Source: Cardinalis cardinalis
Lineage: Eukaryota; Chordata; Aves; Passeriformes; Cardinalidae
Direction: 5' to 3'
NCBI GenBank assembly: GCA_014549065.1
Contig: JACDOX010000058.1
Span: 2,033,753-2,097,752 of the forward strand
Length of the DNA: 64,000 bases
The position numbers and the translations under genes were made by a program. Below the pieces are notes generated by a model. It was not told the DNA's origin. It made no database searches and saw nothing but the letters and a program-made list of their open reading frames with translations. Positions 53,041-64,000 of this stretch are shown piece by piece. Numbering within the stretch: the stretch's first letter is position 1; the number at the start of each line of letters is the position of its first letter.

Positions 53041-53504
53041 TGAGCAGCTCAAAGGATGCTTCAAAAATTACATTCTGTTTGATTTCCACAAATGTGCTTT
53101 GACTAAAATGTTATGTGAATTCAAAGTACCCTTTGCCCTGAATTGAGAGTATGGAATTAAGGTGAATTGAGTTTCTTCTTCTAATACCTTACACATTGTA
53201 CAAAATAAATGTAAGACTCTATGCAAACTATACAGATTTGGGATTTTGCATTATTATAAATTATTGTCCCCAGAGCAATAGGCTGCCTGATCCTTCTTCC
53301 TACAGTTTTCTGCTAATTCAAATAGCACTAGTCTCCTAAGTCATGTTACTTTCTTTAGAANCCAAGATTTTATGTTTAGCAGACCACATAAGAAACTAAT
53401 GATTCTTTTTAAAATTTTAATTTAGTTTGTGGTAATCTCACAAACAAGACAATTCAGAGAGGCAGCCAGGCAGCAACAGGTTTTGGTNTAATATTACTAA
53501 GTTT

Positions 53505-53849
53505 TTACTGAGGTCCTGTGCTAGCTCCAGATCTTGTGATCCTTATTTCTTTGTTGCTGAAGGTCATGAAGCCTTTGCTGTCTTTTGGCCTCTTATTCCA
53601 GTTTTGAAGTTCAGGATCCATATCAGCAGCACACACAGTGCAGTTCAGTGCTCCAGGTTCAATAGGCTTCATCAATNGATCATCAATACCTTTTGTTCCA
53701 AAAGCAGCAATATTCCCCCCAAAACTCTTAGCGTACTTTATATATATACCCAGCATAACTTTAAACTCTAAAACCTTGTATTCACAGTTTCTGTTTCCAT
53801 GGATTCTATGGCAAGGACAACATATTCTGCCAAAACACAGGGTTTTCTC
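53505..53849 (-). CDS. Candidate terminal coding exon or pseudogene fragment, family unknown
   Basis: The minus strand is open for about 114 codons from 53849 to a TAA at 53505-53507. The frame opens exactly after GGCTTTTAG, a plausible splice acceptor whose TAG is the only upstream in-frame stop, so a terminal exon is possible. The composition is protein-like and richer in Gly, Asp, Pro and Lys than chance frames nearby: EYKVLEFKVMLGIYIKYAKS, then PIEPGALNCTVCAADMDPEL, then RPKDSKGFMTFSNKEIRITR. I do not recognise the family; it has a Cys-x-x-Cys (CTVC), no clear membrane segment and no repeats. One N falls in a codon near 53677. The C-terminus is duplicated in inverted orientation at 52989-53040. 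ATTAAA occurs downstream of the stop, as a possible weak polyadenylation signal. No other exon was identified, so this may equally be a pseudogene remnant. Confidence 0.35.
   Translation of the reverse strand, partial: EKTLCFGRICCPCHRIHGNRNCEYKVLEFKVMLGIYIKYAKSFGGNIAAFGTKGIDDXLMKPIEPGALNCTVCAADMDPELQNWNKRPKDSKGFMTFSNKEIRITRSGASTGPQ
53511..53564 (-). repeat. Right arm of inverted repeat with 52989-53037
   Basis: This is the reverse complement of the left arm: ten outer bases identical, then a diverged middle, then 29 of 32 identical. The arms are about 470 bp apart. The outer ends CCTTCAGCAA and TTGCTGAAGG could also be read as terminal inverted repeats of a short element, but no target duplication was seen. 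Confidence 0.6.
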
Positions 53850-53881
53850 CTAAAAGCCTTGTAAATCCATACAAAGCCATC

Positions 53882-55533
53882 AAATATTCTTATAATAAAT
53901 AACCTCCTCTCTCAAACCATTCCTCTCCAAATTATCTAGCCAATTTTCATAAATTCTTTTAAGAGACATCTGTTTAGCTTCTACATCNTCACAAAACAGT
54001 AGCAAGGAGGGAATATTCAGACAATCCTTTATCTAGAAAAAGCAGCAAACTGTCTGTGTTAGAGTGAAGTAGATTTTAGAACACATTAATAACATTTTTA
54101 ATAAACCAAAAAAAGATCTAACTACAACACTGGCCCACATTCATTTTTGACTACTTATGCATGAAAAATTAATCCAAATCATTCATTTTGACATCAGAAA
54201 AAAAAATGAAATGGAAGCCCAGAAAGTAATCTTAGAAGGATAAAACCGTATCAATGATTCTGAAATTGGGGTTTAATTATATGCTATATTTTCCAAGTAT
54301 CCTCACCGNATCTCACTTCTGATATTTTTGGTTCTTGGATTTTGCAGTAACGTAACTAATTCCAAGAATTTTCTTCACTGGTTTATGTATTATTAAGTTA
54401 CATACTTGAGATAACTGTAGCATAAAGTTTTAATTGCATGTATTAAAGAAAGTGTGTTATAGGAATGTAATTTAGGACTTTGCTGCTGCTAAATAGATGG
54501 GATGTCTGAGGTCCTAAAGCTGTGACAGGAGANGCAGACACAGGACTGAGATGAGAAGCTGAAAATATGCAAACACCTACCAATTTAGCAATAAAGATTA
54601 AATAACAATGACAATTATCTTCCTCCTAACCTGAGCTTTAGGTGGGTTGGTTGTTGTTTTGCTTTGTTCTTGTACCATTCAGCTGTCAGAGTGCTGAATA
54701 GCAAACGGGCATCATCCTTCCTCAAAGACTGTTCAATATCAGAAATGGATCTTGGGATATCAAATACTCTTGGGATGATCAGCATGAAAGTGTTGTGCTG
54801 GGGAGCTCTGCAAGGCTTGGGTCAAAGATTTTGGAATTGCTGTCTCACCTTGCCNGTCCCCACTCCATTGGCCGCCTTCATGTGGTTCCATACAAAGGAT
54901 CNAACATCCAGCCCCTGCCACTGCCTGCCCAGAGTAAAACCAGACCCAGCCTCTCACTGACTCTNCAGGCATCCTCAGGATCTAAAACCTGTCATCTCCT
55001 GTCCCCACATCTGACAGAAAGCAGGTGCCTGCCTAATTCTGCCTCCCCATGGGCCCCAGCTGCAGCACCCTTCACNGCTCACAGCCAGCTCACAGCTCCT
55101 CCAAACACACAGATAACACCCCGCGCCATGGTGAGGCCTCCCTTNCCTTGAAGCAAGCACAAAGATGCAACAAGTGTTTAAAGCCTTCAGAAAGTCACAC
55201 CAGAGTCTTTCTGAGCCATGACATAAGTGGCAGGGAGGAGAGGGCATTGCAAGCAGGTGAGGCACAGAGCCACACTTGTCCCTGGCGGGNGCACAGCTGG
55301 GCCAGGGGTTGAGGAGCTACGAGCAGAAGCTGGAAGAGAGAAGGGGATGCGGCAGGTCCCCAGATCATGGCATGACCATGTCATAGACTCAACCCATCCA
55401 CATATGGGTAAAGTACCACCCCACAAGGCCTAGCTGAATGGAGAAGAGAGGATGGGTTTAGGCATCGACATCCTTGGCTAGCTTAAAGAAAAATGTACTC
55501 AAAAATCAGGGGCAGAGCTGAACAGGTCAGCAG
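53882..55533. other. Unique DNA, GC-rich from about 54.8 kb
   Basis: AT-rich until about 54.6 kb, then GC-rich to 55.4 kb with many overlapping open frames on both strands. None shows recognisable domains. Confidence 0.45.
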
Positions 55534-55548
55534 CCGCGGGCTGAAGTT

Positions 55549-55555
55549 TATAAAT
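55549..55555 (+). promoter_or_regulatory. TATA-like element at edge of CpG cluster
   Basis: TATAAAT lies about 30 bp before the CpG-rich body, the spacing expected for a start near 55580. The word alone is common in AT-rich DNA. Confidence 0.3.
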
Positions 55556-55729
55556 TCAACCTTATCTCGTTTCCAGGTTTGCAGGTAGGAGGCACAGTGG
55601 AGCACTGGCGAAGTTGGTCGTGCTGTCTGTCCCACACGGCGTGTCCCAGCTCCGCTCGGAAGGTGACAGCAGACGGCAGCGCAGGCACGGAGCAGCCGCG
55701 CTCCGAGCAGCGGGACTGCTGCTCTCCTC

Positions 55730-55743
55730 CCGCCAGAGGGCCC
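55730..55743 (+). promoter_or_regulatory. CTCF-like binding motif
   Basis: CCGCCAGAGGGCCC matches the vertebrate CTCF core CCASYAGRKGGCRS at 12 of 14 positions, including the AGRKGGC part. It lies inside the CpG cluster. Confidence 0.5.
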
Positions 55744-55857
55744 TGCAGCCTTTCTTTCCGCACTATGGGCTCTGGGGTGTCTNAGGCTGGCGCTTCACTA
55801 GTCCCAGTCTGCCTGTAAGAGGCCACCACGGGCTATGCATCGTCATATCCTCAGCNC

Positions 55858-56120
55858 GAAACCAGTCCTGCCTGCTGTGGATGTGTAAGTCACCTTTGTG
55901 ACTCCTTCTAAGACACAGGAGCAGTATTTAAGCCACAGCAGGAAAGNAAGCTGTCGGAACTCAGGACATCCCTCTGGCTGCCCTGGCGTGCCANGACCCC
56001 TGCCAGGGGGCTCAGAGACCCTGGCACAGAGCCCAAGACGCCTGTGGTTTTGATTATGACCCATGGAGCAAATTACCAACCTTATATGAAGATCTGCAAG
56101 CCACCACAGTTTAAGTAGAA
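55858..56120. other. Spacer between CpG cluster and LTR
   Basis: No gene recognised. It contains a short palindrome, CCCCTGCCAGGGG, at about 55998. Confidence 0.45.
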
Positions 56121-56188
56121 TGATAGTGAATTTATCACNGGGTGAAAAATTGATTTTTTGGAGTTTTTAGCATGGAGGTTCAGGGGGC

Positions 56189-56253
56189 AAGATGGAGGAA
56201 TCTGAGCATGTCCAGCCTTTCTTCTTCTTCTTCTTCTTCTTGGCCTCCATCTT
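56189..56253. promoter_or_regulatory. Inverted YY1-like motif pair around (TTC)n in LTR
   Basis: AAGATGGAGG (56189-56198) and CCTCCATCTT (56244-56253) are exact reverse complements, each holding the AAGATGG core of a YY1 site. A run of about eight TTC units (56218-56241) sits between them. Confidence 0.5.
56218..56241. repeat. (TTC)n microsatellite
   Basis: About eight TTC units inside the LTR; the complement is GAA. Confidence 0.9.
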
Positions 56254-58526
56254 CTGCTGTGATGTTGACACTTTTGGATTGGTTTAGAGTGGAAGCTCAC
56301 TGTCTAACACAGGTGATAGGTTTTGGAAAGTAATTGTAAATATTGTTCACATGGTTTTTAGTGTAAAGACATAACACTGCCTGGGAGCAGGCAGAGTGCC
56401 TCTGACTGTCTTGCTGAGCAGACCTTGGCTGGTCAGGAGAAAGAATTTTATAGATAAGACACAATAAACAACCTTGAGACCGAGAAATGAAGAGTTTTGA
56501 CTCCTTCTTCGACCACCGACCACTGGGCTGGGAAAAGAGACTTTCTAACATATCTCGGGGTCACTCTGACCAGCTAAAGTCCCAACAGTAAGCCTTGAGT
56601 AAAGATACAGAATTGTTTTCAGGGACCCCCATTAGAGTTAAGAGTGCAATTACACAGCACCCATTCCCCAGGTGTGAAAGGGATCTGTCCCAGCTTGTTT
56701 TGTAGAGTTACAAACACAAGCAACCACAAGCTGGAGATAAAGCACACAGCATAAGCAGCATTAATTTCAGCAAGGTGCAATGCAGAAATGCATCCACTGG
56801 TGGGATGAGAAGCAGCAATGTCAGCCTTGTGGAACAGGTGGTGGCAGCCAGGCTCAGGGGCAGCTTTCCTCAGCCAGAAATGAATGAAATGAATGAAAAG
56901 CACTGGAAGAAGCTCAGACTTGCTGGTCCCTCAGCCTTGTCACTTTAGGACACGCAACAACACAACATGAACTTGCTGCTCTTTCTAAGGTAAAAAAGGA
57001 GATTTTTATTTTTCTGANTCCAACATTTATAGCTTTCTAAAAGTGACACTGGATTGGAGGGGGAAGGTGCCACCTCTCCAATGACACTGGACAAATCAAC
57101 AGTCTATTAAACTTCTCCTCTTCCATAAAAGAATGNAAAACAATACATTATTTACATAAAAAGTGTGTGAGAAAGTTTGTTACAAGAATGTAAACATCAG
57201 AAGGCTTNGAAAATCTTAAAAAATCAGGGTGACATCGCCTCACAGGGCTCCCTTCNTCTCACAGGGAGACCCTGGTGGTGAGGGCTCCTGACAAGGTTAA
57301 CAGAGAAGAGCAGCCAGGCAGGGTGAGACACCCAGAAGAGACACCAGCCCCCTAGGAGAACTCAGTCCCAGGTCCCTGCATCTTACAAACACAAAACCTG
57401 GCTGCTGTGCAGATCCTAGGGAGACCACATAGGAGTGATGTCTTAAGCAGTGTAATGCTTTCCATTTCCCCTAGTGTTTCTTTAAACCAAGAGCTGGGTC
57501 CAGGCCTTCCCACAGTGAGCTGCAAGTGAAAAACCATGTGATGTATTTTCACCCTGATATTTCTTCTCATTGGGGTGTTCTGGTCTTGGTTTATCTAAAA
57601 GGAAGCAGGATCAAACTTCAAAAATAAGCTCCAAACCATGTAAATACATTTATTTTTTTCCTCCCCAAGTGCACTACTTGTACTACTTTTAATACCAACC
57701 AAGTGATTCTCCTACAACTACTTTTTTCTCTGCTGGACAGNAATAATTTTTTAAAGAAAATGTGTCAAAACCATATTTTGTAGTTTTTATGTCAGATTTT
57801 TCAGCTACATTCTTACTTTTTTTCTCCTTTAACTTCAGTAAATCATTAAAAATAATTGTAAGGATGACGGCCACAATTGGAGTCATAGGCAATCACCTGA
57901 CAAAAACCACCAAACACAGTCACACCACTAAGTCCCTGAGCCCTCTTGAACCTCAGTAACTCCTTTTCAGAAAACCAATGGGATGGCACAGCCTCAGTCA
58001 CGCTATTAAATTTCTTTTGTTGCCCAACAGTTACAAAGAAGATATAAAGGGAGCAACAACTGTGCAATGGAGAGCTTTGGGGAGTTGCAGCAACTCTTAG
58101 GAGCACAGATCAGNACAGATACTTAAGAGTGTTTGCACAACAGATGAACGAGAGACTCTTGAGGAGTAAAACAAGCAAGAGAGCAGAACAGTCAGCCACG
58201 TTCAATACACATCAGTCCCTGGAAAAATAAATGTTTGTACAAAGCTGCACAACCAGCATGGTCAGTGAGAGTTTTTTTCATCTAGTGTTTCGATTATTGA
58301 CTAATTCCAAACATATTTTTCTTGGGTTCACTTCCAGGTGCAAGGATGAACATTAACTTACCTCAAAAACAACCAAGGGCTCACCTAGGCATGGTTGAAA
58401 ATGGTTCCAATTATTGGCTTGTTCAAAGCTTGCAGAAATAATACTGTTGCCAGACTATTTGTGTGGTGCATTTGCCAACCATCTTCTGCTGCATTGCTGC
58501 ATATCAAGTATTTACTTTGATTCCAA

Positions 58527-58541
58527 TTTTTTTTTTTTTTT
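58527..58541. repeat. Poly-T run (15)
   Basis: Fifteen consecutive T. No LINE body adjoins it, and birds lack L1-type poly-A retrocopies in number, so slippage is the likely origin. Confidence 0.9.
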
Positions 58542-59614
58542 GTTTATCAGTCATTGAAATGTTATTGTGGACACACACTCTGGAAAGAAGTAGGCTAACA
58601 ACAGCTCATTGAAGTTATTTTAATGCACTATTTGCTTCAGATTCAGGTTCCTGTTTCTGTATAGCTCCTTTTCAGCTACCCTCACTTTGCCAAAGGCAAA
58701 TGAAAAAAAAGTTGCAGTTTCCTCTTTGCACTGTAGTCCAAATTTAGGAAGCCATATCTGAACTACCTCTAGCCAGCAATTAATTTAAGACAGCATTTGA
58801 TTCTAAATGCTTGTTAATGTCCTAGTGAAAGAAAAATGTAACATATTGTAATGCACTGAAGTGGATAATCCATATGGCTATGGAGGGATTTGGCCATTTA
58901 AAATATAATATTGACTTTAAATTAGAGATTTCCTCAGCCATGAGGGGAGAGACATTAAACAGTTCCCTTGACCACTCATCTGACTCACCTGCATCAGGCA
59001 GGCTGAAGGCTCCCTGGGCGTCCCTGCATGTCCCTGGGAACAGGCAAGCCAAGGCTGTCCCCTCTCCCAGCTGCTGTCCCCAGTGTGGGGTTAGGCAGTG
59101 GCTCACATCTCTGCCCAATGCCTGCACATGGATTTATTCTGCTCAAGACACTCCTTCTCTTAAAAAGCAGAGTAGCCACAGTAGAAAAAGAACAGAATTA
59201 GCAGCTTGTTCGGTGAAAATGTCAAAGTGATTGCTGTGCCCAGTTGTGCAACTCTTAGTGTCCCCTGGAATTTGGGCATGGGGTCATTCCCACATGGGCA
59301 GTGCCTGCCACAGCCCTTCCAGCTCTCCTTCATTAGCTTCTCATAGAAATAACATGGTACAAATGATACTACACTTGCTAGTACCAAACTGAACATATAA
59401 CAGGCCAGTTTTGAGGCCACAATTTTACTTCAGAATCTTCTTCCACTTCCAATTTTGTCTTCAGCTCCTACTACTTTGACTAAGATTCAGAATTCTACTG
59501 GAATAAATGTGTTGTAAAGAGATATTTTCCTGGCCCATGTTGATAGATTCAGAAGATTATTAGAAGAGGTAGAATTGATTGGTATTTAGAATAAGACTGC
59601 AAGCATTTCTGCCT

Positions 59615-59650
59615 ACTTTGTTACCCCTAGACACTTTGTTACCCCTAGAC
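59615..59650. repeat. 18-bp perfect tandem duplication
   Basis: Two exact adjacent copies of ACTTTGTTACCCCTAGAC, followed by the start of a third (ACTTTC). Confidence 0.92.
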
Positions 59651-62600
59651 ACTTTCTCTCTGCTTTAAGGTTCACTCTTGGTTATTTAGGTCTTTAGCTA
59701 CTTTAGCTATTTAGGTCTCATTTCATGCTTAACTTAAGCATCCTGTGAATTCTGTGCAGGATTCAATTTGTTAAAGATTTATGAATCCTTCCCATTCCAG
59801 AGTCATATACATCATATGGAAATATTGTGCAATGGAGAGCTTAGAGGAAGTCTCTCCCTGGCTGTCTCCAGAAAGGTGTTCCAAACTAACAGCTTTTGAA
59901 AAGAACCACCATAACAATACCATAGTCTTTTTTCTTGTGNATTTATTAAAATTGAATTTAGGCCCATTTTGTCTTTGTATCTGAATGTTTTCTAACCCAG
60001 TCCTTGGTTGTGAACAGGGAAGAAAGAGAGGGAAAAAAAAGATAGAAACTGTTACTTGGCTTCAGCACTGGCTCCTAGTTAGAGTAAATGGACTGAAANG
60101 TCCAGAAATTGAACTTCCTGGGGTGATAGTCAGAATATTGGGATGTGTGTATTCTAGCACATTGTGTCTTTGAACAGGCACAGCACAACCATGGTTTTTC
60201 AATTATCTACCTTCTTGTAACCAAGTTGTTACCTTATCTGTAAAGAATACAGAGTGCAAAGAAAGCAGCAGATGAACTATATTCAATAGGAGTTTGTCCA
60301 GCACACAGCAGTGGGACACCCCTGTACTCAGACAGACCCACCTGGTTCAGCAGCCAGCAGTGACCACAAGCAGAAAGCACATTACAAAGAAGCAGGACAA
60401 TATAAAGTGGTTATTGCCTGCTCTGCATTGCAGCTTAAAGCATTCAAAAGGGTAATACNCAAACTGTAGACTAGTGTTTTATAACAGTGTTTAATCCTCC
60501 TTTAATTGTCTTTACCCATCTTCATCTTACACAAACATCTGACCTAAAGAAATGCATTTTCAAAACACAGTAAAATGTACAGAAATTCTGTAGTAAGTTA
60601 CATTAAAAAGACTATATTGTTGATTTTTCAAAAGATCTGAGTTATTTTGTGTATTAGAGTACAAGTATGATTCGTGTAGTGTTTGGGGTTTTTTTGAAGC
60701 ACAACAATATCTCCTCACAATATTTTACCAGAAAATTTCAGAACCTATTTTAAAAGCAGAATTAAACCTTGTGAAATCNCTGCAATTTTTTATGTAGATA
60801 AAATTGTTTTTTTCTCATTGCCATCTCATTCAAAGGTAAAGCAAAGACTCATGCAAGAGCAGAAGTGTCAGTGTCAGAGCCAGGAATAAATATAGACATC
60901 CCATCACTCAGGACCTTGCACTAGACATTAGGCTGCATTTACTTTCCCAACTTATTACACTGCAAGATTGAAAAACACTAGAAAGCCTTTAAATGCATCC
61001 CTGTTTTACAACACAATGTCTTATGAGCCCTTCCTTCTATTCGTGGCTGTGATCATGCTAACTATACAAAAAAACACAACTACTTTAATTTCTTGTGCAT
61101 AGGACAGTGTTAATGAAATAAGCCCTCATCTAGGAATTGCTTTCTTTCCTAATACCTAACACTTTTTAGTTAGGCTGACCAAAGTTTACTTCCAGTGATA
61201 TCCTGACATATGGTGAATACTTTCAGTAAAGTTGCTTTTTGACTGAGACAGGGTATNAGCTTTTTTTGTCCCAGACAAAAGAAGATATGTACCTAACCTG
61301 AAAAGTCTGGGACAAAATGGGAGACTCCCTGAGAATTAATAAATGGACTAGCTCTGATTCTAATCTTGGTGCAAGAAAGGTTCTGATTAATCTCTCTCTT
61401 AACCTGGTCAGAAATGTGTTCTTACATGTGTTCAATGTACGAAGCTTATAACAAGAATTCTGTATTTGCTGAACAAGGATATTTGGCATTCTCTTGGTAA
61501 TGGTGCAGAACACGTGGAACAAGAAGTGAATCAGACTGTGCATTTCTTATTAGATTCTTTTCAATTTGACATCAATGAACTATTTACAAAATTTCCTTTG
61601 GCTTTCTTAATTTGTAATTTACCCTGGAATTTCCAGATGCTCTCTGTTTTGTGACAGAAAGCTGCAGGTCTCTGCCGAGTGCTCAGTTCTTTTTACCAAG
61701 CAGCAGTAATTATTTACANCCACAGTCAAAATGGATGTGTCATGGTAAATTCATACCAGCATTTCCAATTTAACACGCTGGCCCTTTGCCAAATGGTGCA
61801 ACAGAACAGATACATTTCATATCAGATTTATGGTTTGCCCACTCTTTACATTGTTAACTGTCAAAATATTTTTGCCAGGAATAAGAGACTGAAGTAGCAC
61901 TTGCATAAGATTTCACATGCAATAACTTGATCCACACACTACTCTGTATGGTTTTGGGTATTTTCTTAATGTTCAGAGTACCAGAGGAGCTGTTGCTTCC
62001 CTAATTATTGCTACAGAAAGCCTTTCTCACAAAGAGAAGTGAGGCAAAGGTGGGCAAGAGCACAAAAAGGGAAATTATTATTAAAATAGCTTTGCCTGTG
62101 TACATGCTGTACCCTGCTCCTAAAGGCTCATATTTGAAGGTCAAGAGCTGGTATGTCAAAACCTTTTGGCTTTTTCAATACTTGTAAACANTGCTCTGGT
62201 ATCCCTGTAGTATGTACAAGCAAAGGTTGCCAATTTTGCAATTCTATATCCAGTCTCATCATATTTCTGTAATTTCCTGCCCAAAGGACCCAGTGGTAAA
62301 ACAGATCTTCCCCAAACCTTCAATTTTCATTTCAGAGGTAAATTTCTGTCCCCCATGACTAGAGAAAAAAAACTTTAATTGGAGAAAGAAGAGCCACCAA
62401 AGAACAGGGAGAGATTGGCAACTAAACTAAAGAATTCTGAATATGCTAATAGAAAATAATTGTGTGATTCTGCCAGGTTGGGTTTGCTCATGCCCGTCTG
62501 CAGAGCCCACTTGGCATCTGTCAGTCAGAGAGTGTGCCTCAAAATGTGAACAAGTCCAGAGGTGTCCATATTGTCCTTTTCAACAAAGAACATCTATCTC

Positions 62601-63870
62601 TACACTTATGGAGAGATAAACAGATTATCTAAAATACCATATAAGTTCAGCCAAAATTTGAAGAGCATTCAAGTTACTGGGGATAGGTAAGGAGCTACCT
62701 TCAAATGACCCTTCTTAATTTAGGATTTTGGTTCATGCCTATCATGTAGTTGTAAAGCAAACTTTTCAGTCACTCTTATTTACTGCCTGTTGGCTCAGTT
62801 GTTTTGGTCCACATGAATTAGACTCCTTCCAGGACAGATTTAACCACANATGCACCAGAGTTCTCCAGCCCTCNTAGAGGTGGGAGGTGTGACCTGCAGA
62901 CAGCTCTGCAGACAGACCAGCTCTGCTCTCCAGTCAGGCCAGACCACAAGACTGAGCCCAGTTCCAAACAAAAGCCNAGAACTACAGGAAGTGCAGATAA
63001 AATCCACTGCTTTATACACTGAACCTCTCACTGCTCCCAATTATTCTTCACCACTAAGAATTACTGATTTAAAAATCCATCATATTTTTCCANTGACCAT
63101 TTAACTCAAGGAAGGCAAATAAGCCTGCAAGTAAACCCACAGAACCATGCTGCTCCCGGTCAAGCTTGTTCCCCTTCCCACCTGCTCCAGCCCTGGGGTC
63201 AGCAGCCTGGCAAGGGCAGCACTGGGGCACTCTCAGAAAATTATCCGAGAAACACGAATTCATCACTTGGAACCTCCAACTACTTTAGACATCTGTCTTT
63301 AGATAGCTAAATCCAGCCCTACCTGACTGCTGTGACATTACAGCCATCTGGAAAGAAATACAACTGAGTTCTTTCTTCCTCACTTGGGACTATTGAAAGA
63401 GTGGATAATATTTTGCTACAAAGCTCTTACAGCATGAGGCATCATCTGTCCCTCTGTGCTGTGTGCNCCCAACACTCCCACTCTGCCCTCCTGCTGCTTT
63501 ATCCCTGCTCTGTGCAGATGCACCTGGTGCAAGGTGGGGGATATTAGAGAATCAGGCAGGAGANCATCTGAGCCATTAACTCAGATTTTCTCTTCCAACG
63601 TCAGAAGATTCAGCCAAATAATTACACCACACAGCTGGTGCCTGCTAATACACTTTAAATTTGATAATCTGTCCAGAAGCAAAAAACATTGTCATTCAGC
63701 ACAGGTTGAAAAGACAAGGCAAGAGAATTGAATGAGACAAGGNGTTTTCAACAGGATCTTTTTCATTACTGTGCTTCAGCTCTTTTCACTTTAAAACTAG
63801 AGCACCAACTAGGCAAACAAAAGACTTTTCTTTCTTCTTCAGAAGTTACATAATTTAGCAACACTGTCTC

Positions 63871-63882
63871 TTTTTTTTTTTT
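63871..63882. repeat. Poly-T run (12)
   Basis: Twelve consecutive T inside a pyrimidine-rich stretch. Confidence 0.88.
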
Positions 63883-64000
63883 CCTCCAGACTGGTAGAGT
63901 CTTAGCAACTCTTCTTTGTCAAAACAGTGTCTGCTCTCAACACCAAATTTTCTTAATTGCCCCACCTGAAGCAGAAATGTGCCAATTACATTCTTGTTCT

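Larger units (their letters stand above)
55534..55857. promoter_or_regulatory. CpG-dense segment, possible promoter or insulator
   Basis: 22 CpG dinucleotides in about 325 bp, by far the densest cluster in a CpG-depleted window. It contains TATAAAT at 55549-55555, an ETS-like CGGAAG at 55657-55662 and a CTCF-like motif at 55730-55743. Lasting CpG density normally means the DNA stays unmethylated in the germ line, as at promoters. Direction is uncertain: the TATA-like word would drive plus-strand transcription from near 55580, while the nearest candidate exon (53505-53849) is on the minus strand. No first exon was identified with confidence. Confidence 0.5.
56121..56588 (+). mobile_element. 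Solo LTR, second family (about 468 bp)
   Basis: It begins TGATAGTGAATTTATCAC and ends AAAGTCCCAACA, giving TG...CA termini. The polyadenylation signal AATAAA is at 56463-56468, followed by ACCTTGAGACC, a layout typical of LTR R regions. The overall text resembles a common passerine LTR, unrelated to the TGTCGCAGACATC family at 22.8 and 37.9 kb. No gag, pol or env adjoins it. Target duplications are not clear: GTAGAA before and GTAAGC after agree at only four of six bases, so the boundaries are approximate and the insertion is old. It contains a TTC microsatellite and an inverted pair of YY1-like motifs. Confidence 0.82.
56589..64000. other. Unique AT-rich DNA, no gene seen
   Basis: No recognisable gene, RNA or transposon in the last 7.4 kb. 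The 57.05-57.35 kb and 58.98-59.1 kb parts are slightly more GC-rich. Simple repeats are listed separately. Confidence 0.5.

Noticed and set aside
53000..53570. A DNA transposon with terminal inverted repeats
   Set aside because: No target duplication was found at the outer ends, and the arms keep a coding frame; kept only as an alternative explanation.
1..64000. tRNA, rRNA, CRISPR, bacterial operons or a prophage
   Set aside because: No B-box or cloverleaf pattern, no spaced direct-repeat arrays and no dense gene arrays; the CR1 and LTR content shows vertebrate DNA.

Overview
This window looks like genomic DNA of a bird, most likely a songbird. The evidence is several truncated CR1 LINE copies with their characteristic 3' ends, plus solo endogenous-retrovirus LTRs of the kinds common in passerine genomes. 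The background is AT-rich, CpG-poor, single-copy-looking DNA. I found no recognisable complete protein-coding gene, no rRNA or tRNA, no CRISPR and no bacterial-type operon. Most of it reads as gene desert or very long intron.

Layout. Positions 1-184 are the end of a CR1. A second CR1 3' fragment is at 3238-3738, then mostly unique sequence to 17.2 kb with short tandem duplications and a G/T-only tract. A minus-strand CR1 lies at 17188-17652. A CR1 tail (22285-22446) is followed by a solo LTR (22846-23231) flanked by a perfect 6-bp target duplication. A polypyrimidine tract runs into an assembly gap (28929-28962). Two more CR1 tails lie at 32.6 and 33.5 kb. A 115-bp A/C-only tract is at 36.9-37.0 kb. 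The clearest structure is at 37341-38672: a minus-strand CR1, including its decayed reverse-transcriptase catalytic motif, split by a second solo LTR of the same family, again with a perfect 6-bp duplication.

The most gene-like part is 53-56 kb. A minus-strand open frame (53505-53849) begins exactly at a plausible splice acceptor and ends with a stop. Its last codons are repeated in inverted orientation, in a matching reading frame, at 52989-53040. About 1.7 kb away is a CpG-dense segment (55534-55857) with a TATA-like element and a strong CTCF-like motif, followed by a different solo LTR (56121-56588) carrying paired YY1-like motifs. Whether these form one transcription unit is inference.

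Isolated single-base Ns are scattered through the window and probably mark heterozygous or ambiguous positions; they also break some reading frames.
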